Assembly: GCA_015501055.1 (NCBI GenBank)
Contig: JADNYV010001023.1
Span: 1-10,618 of the forward strand
Length of the DNA stretch: 10,618 bases
Direction of reading: 5' to 3'
From: Mucidula mucida
Lineage: Eukaryota; Basidiomycota; Agaricomycetes; Agaricales; Physalacriaceae
Shown: positions 8,216-10,618 of the stretch, piece after piece
How positions within the stretch are numbered: position 1 is the first letter of the stretch
Layout: each line of letters starts with the position of its first letter
Made by a program: the position numbers and the translations under genes
Notes under the pieces: model-generated
What the model saw: only the letters and a program-made list of their open reading frames with translations
Told to the model about the DNA's origin: nothing
Databases searched by the model: none

Positions 8216-10021
8216 AACCCCCAAGGTCACCTCACCCTTGTTCGCTGCATACAAGGCCTATCCATAGCGGGACGAAGGGAATACCAGCGCACTTGTACAG
8301 CTCTGGGATGAAGGTCGCAAAAGATCGGCCACTGGCCAAGCGAGTACAAGCCGTTGAGAGGTGGAACTGATGATGTTGTCCTGATCAGCACTATTGTTCG
8401 TGCCAGTTATTGTGTTTGAACCGCGTACCTTCCTCCTCCCTAAGCAACTCAGGTTCAAGCACAGGACATTCAATCGTGCTACCGCCCCATCGAAAGGAAC
8501 AGCCCGAACAGCGAAAATAAATCAGTCAAACAACTTTCAAGCGCACCTACATATGTACAAGGTGTTTGTTGTTCTTCAACCTGTACGAAGATCAACCTTG
8601 TTTTCTGTGATGCCCTTGTAGGGGATTCGTACCTTCCAGACTTTCGACCACCGTTCCTAATTGAGAACACCGTCCTCCCAGCTCTGTGGCGTCAACGGCT
8701 CCGGCTCCTGTGTCAGTCAGGCTGTGAAAACTGCAAAAAGAGAGACTACTCAACTACGTCTCAACATTCTTCAAATGCAATTGCGCTGAACGGCATGTGC
8801 GTCTCTCACACTTGGCAAGACGGAATTGTTCACTCCAAACAGCGCGGAGCGGGGGAGCCACAGATAGCTACCCATATCTCACGCGTAGAGTGCCGTACGA
8901 TAGCGAAAATCCGCAAGGAGTGTCGAGGTCACACACTCTACGCTTTCAGCAGTGACGGTCTGCATAGCCGTCTCGAGACAACAGACAGCGATAGACAAAC
9001 ATCCCGTCAGCAAAAGCGATGAATTGTGAAAGAGGTCCCCGTTGAGACAACAAAGTGATGTCGACAAGGTGGTAAGCCCATCGCTTACGTCCTGGCGACA
9101 GCTCGTCGCAAAAAGGAAGAAGCTCATCCGAGGTAGCGACAGAGGAGAAGATCTCGTTCGCCACAAATTGGAAAAGATGGCATCAACGCGATTTTCCCAT
9201 GATGACTGTATACATCCGTGAGAAAACACAAAATGATAACGTATAGAAAACAGGACTGTCGCTTCGACGAGAGACGACTTGTTATTGACGCGTTACACAG
9301 TCACCTCCTCTCGCAGTACTGGGTAGAGCGGAACAGTTTCTCAGTTCGCAACATTGGAGGCACGACCTAGGTGTACTAGAAGATGAACGCGTCCTGAAGT
9401 AACAGATGGGAGCCTACTAGGAAAATAAGTAGATGGGCTGTCAGCAAAAGAAAATTTTCCTCAGAAGTTACAAACCTACACAAACACTTGAGCTGGGAGT
9501 CCGGAATGCTGAAATAGGGGATGGTTGAACACGACGGAAGGACAATTCGATTATCTGAACATGGAGAAGAAGATGAGCCAGCGCCTCTTAGGCTAGAGGC
9601 CGCAGTTGCTCGGAGGTCGCCGAGAAAGGTGTAACTCTTCTGTGAGATAACCTACTGCCAATGGTACAGTTGAACGTACATAGGACGCACCAATCATGCT
9701 ACCCGATGGGCGATGTAAGCTTGGTGTTTTGGAACGCCGCCGCCGCTGAGCGTGCGGGGTAGATGTTAGTAGACGCAGCAGGTTGACCATGTTTTGACGC
9801 GCCAACATTAGCGGAAAGAGTGAGTGGGTCACGCTAGAGGATCGAGACGCCATCGAGCAGTAGCTCTCGAGAGCGAATGGACATTGACCATGGTGGTCAA
9901 AAGGCGAGTTGTCTTTAAGCGATCGACTTCCGGCACGGCAATCAATACACCGGAACATTCGCAAGCATTGTCACTGCAGGACGTCCTCAAACCCGCATAG
10001 CATGTCAAAATTGATTGGCTA
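8216..10021. other. 1.8-kb stretch without a supportable gene
   Basis: Reading frames here are short (under about 180 codons), mutually overlapping, begin mostly without good ATG context and show no family motif I recognise. The longest is 8879-9229 (-, 116 codons) with 8795-9022 (+) on the other strand; neither has supporting splice or promoter signals. A short open patch at about 9315-9403 (+) (AEQFLSSQHWRHDLG) ends at TAA and also matches nothing I recognise. No tandem arrays, terminal inverted repeats or RNA genes were seen by eye. This may be intergenic DNA or worn-out mobile-element sequence. Confidence 0.45.
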
Positions 10022-10333
10022 TTATGCAAGCAGGAGTAGTGCTCCTTTCCATAGACGAACACTTTGGTGTCGGATAGGAAGCGCAATATTCGAATAGTAG
10101 TCAAGTCCTGTAGGAAAGGGAAGCAGTCTGAGTCGACGAGAAGAGAGAATTCTAGATATGCAGTCGGCAAGATCGTGCTGGGGTTTACCGAACACCTTAC
10201 GTCGAAGCCTTTCAAAGAGCGAGCCACTACTAGGCGCGCTTCGTGGCGGACTGGGAGAATGAATAATGTATGAGATGTCACAACGGTGCTTTTCCAACTG
10301 GCTTTTCTCTCCGACTTTGTTATGAATCGCCAT
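10022..10333 (-). CDS. Possible small gene or first exon, unrecognised, 103 residues
   Basis: ATG at 10331-10333 (A at -3) to TAA at 10022-10024. The protein is basic, with SPSPPRSAPSSGSLFERLRRK followed by an ISRILSSRRLRLLPFPTGLDYY segment. No domain is recognised. Support comes from position: three GATAAG motifs (minus strand) lie 19-51 bases upstream. An intron near the 3' end, with acceptor GTCCTGCAG at about 9979-9987, could extend it, but no convincing donor was found. A second frame in the same strand (9829-10359) is longer but starts without ATG. It may be a chance frame. Confidence 0.3.
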   Translation of the reverse strand: MAIHNKVGEKSQLEKHRCDISYIIHSPSPPRSAPSSGSLFERLRRKVFGKPQHDLADCISRILSSRRLRLLPFPTGLDYYSNIALPIRHQSVRLWKGALLLLA

Positions 10334-10351
10334 ATTTTCACATTTTCACAT

Positions 10352-10384
10352 CTTATCATATCTTATCGGGAGCCTTGTCTTATC
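10352..10384 (-). promoter_or_regulatory. Cluster of three GATA-factor motifs
   Basis: CTTATC occurs on the plus strand at 10352-10357, 10362-10367 and 10379-10384, so GATAAG is present three times on the minus strand in 33 bases. The flanking TTTTCACA repeats at 10336-10350 make the tract locally repetitive. GATAAG is the site for fungal GATA factors (nitrogen, iron or light control). It lies just upstream of the minus-strand ATG at 10333. Confidence 0.4.
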
Positions 10385-10618
10385 AACCAAACGGACTGTT
10401 TCATCATCTGTTTCGTCACCGATCATACTCCTTTTCATTACCGAAGCCGTACTCATGTCGGACACACACCCAACACATGGATGACATCATACATGCCGAT
10501 ACCTCATGGACTCCCTATTGTATACACACCGCCGACACTCGTAGCACACATGGTCGTTTCAGTATTATTACTTACATGCAGTTACCACTCGTATTTAATG
10601 GTTTCACGGACTAGTAGC
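10385..10618. other. Window end, no supported gene
   Basis: A plus-strand frame starting with ATG at 10479 remains open to the window end (about 46 codons, including a hydrophobic LVAHMVVSVLLLTCSY stretch) and could be a first exon continuing outside. An overlapping frame with stop at 10612-10614 is equally possible. Nothing else is recognisable. Confidence 0.2.

Noticed and set aside
8879..9229. 116-codon minus-strand frame and overlapping partner frames
   Set aside because: Three frames are open at once with no family motif, consistent with chance in moderately GC-rich DNA.
9593..9964. 123-codon minus-strand frame
   Set aside because: Low-complexity Ser/Arg/Leu composition, no good start, no splice or promoter signals.
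9829..10359. 176-codon minus-strand frame
   Set aside because: Longest frame in its area but it begins without ATG, has no recognised domain, and overlaps a frame with a better start.
1..10618. CRISPR array, bacterial operon, tRNA or rRNA
   Set aside because: No regular repeats, no ribosome binding sites, no cloverleaf or rRNA-like sequence seen; the gene structure is eukaryotic.

Overview
The window reads as nuclear DNA of a mushroom-forming basidiomycete (Agaricomycete). The evidence is many short GT-AG introns (about 48-59 bases), a four-segment membrane protein of the DUF6535 family that is expanded in these fungi, an HMG-box gene of the fungal MATA_HMG type, and a fungal monocarboxylate-transporter-like gene. 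There are no bacterial signals. Gene models below come from reading frames, splice signals and remembered family motifs. No search was run.

Layout. Positions 1-1633 (+) hold the 3' part of an MCH/MCT-type major-facilitator transporter. Eight introns can be drawn, but two single-base frame losses and one intron with no AG acceptor break it, so it is called a pseudogene. After a 470-base promoter-like gap comes an intact two-exon HMG-box gene (2106-2764, +) with a TATA box and an AATAAA signal. Downstream, on the minus strand at 2989-3282, lies a poorly preserved coding remnant with a short Cys-x-x-Cys exon. Next is a large four-exon DUF6535 gene (3629-6677, -) encoding about 964 residues. A gene-poor stretch (6678-7291) contains one tiny hydrophobic reading frame.

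The most interesting gene is at 7292-8176 (-). Across one 48-base intron it reads through as a 278-residue protein with a TALE-like homeodomain (PYP loop, WF recognition helix) in which the normally invariant asparagine is a threonine, followed by a basic nuclear-localisation-like block. It has a TATA box 33 bases upstream. From 8216 to the end there is little convincing coding sequence. The exception is a weak minus-strand candidate (10022-10333) preceded by three GATAAG motifs.

The genes do not form an obvious pathway. Two putative DNA-binding proteins (HMG and homeodomain-like) sit about 4.5 kb apart, separated by a DUF6535 gene in a region with decayed genes. That looks like an accessory, fast-evolving part of the genome rather than a conserved operon-like cluster.
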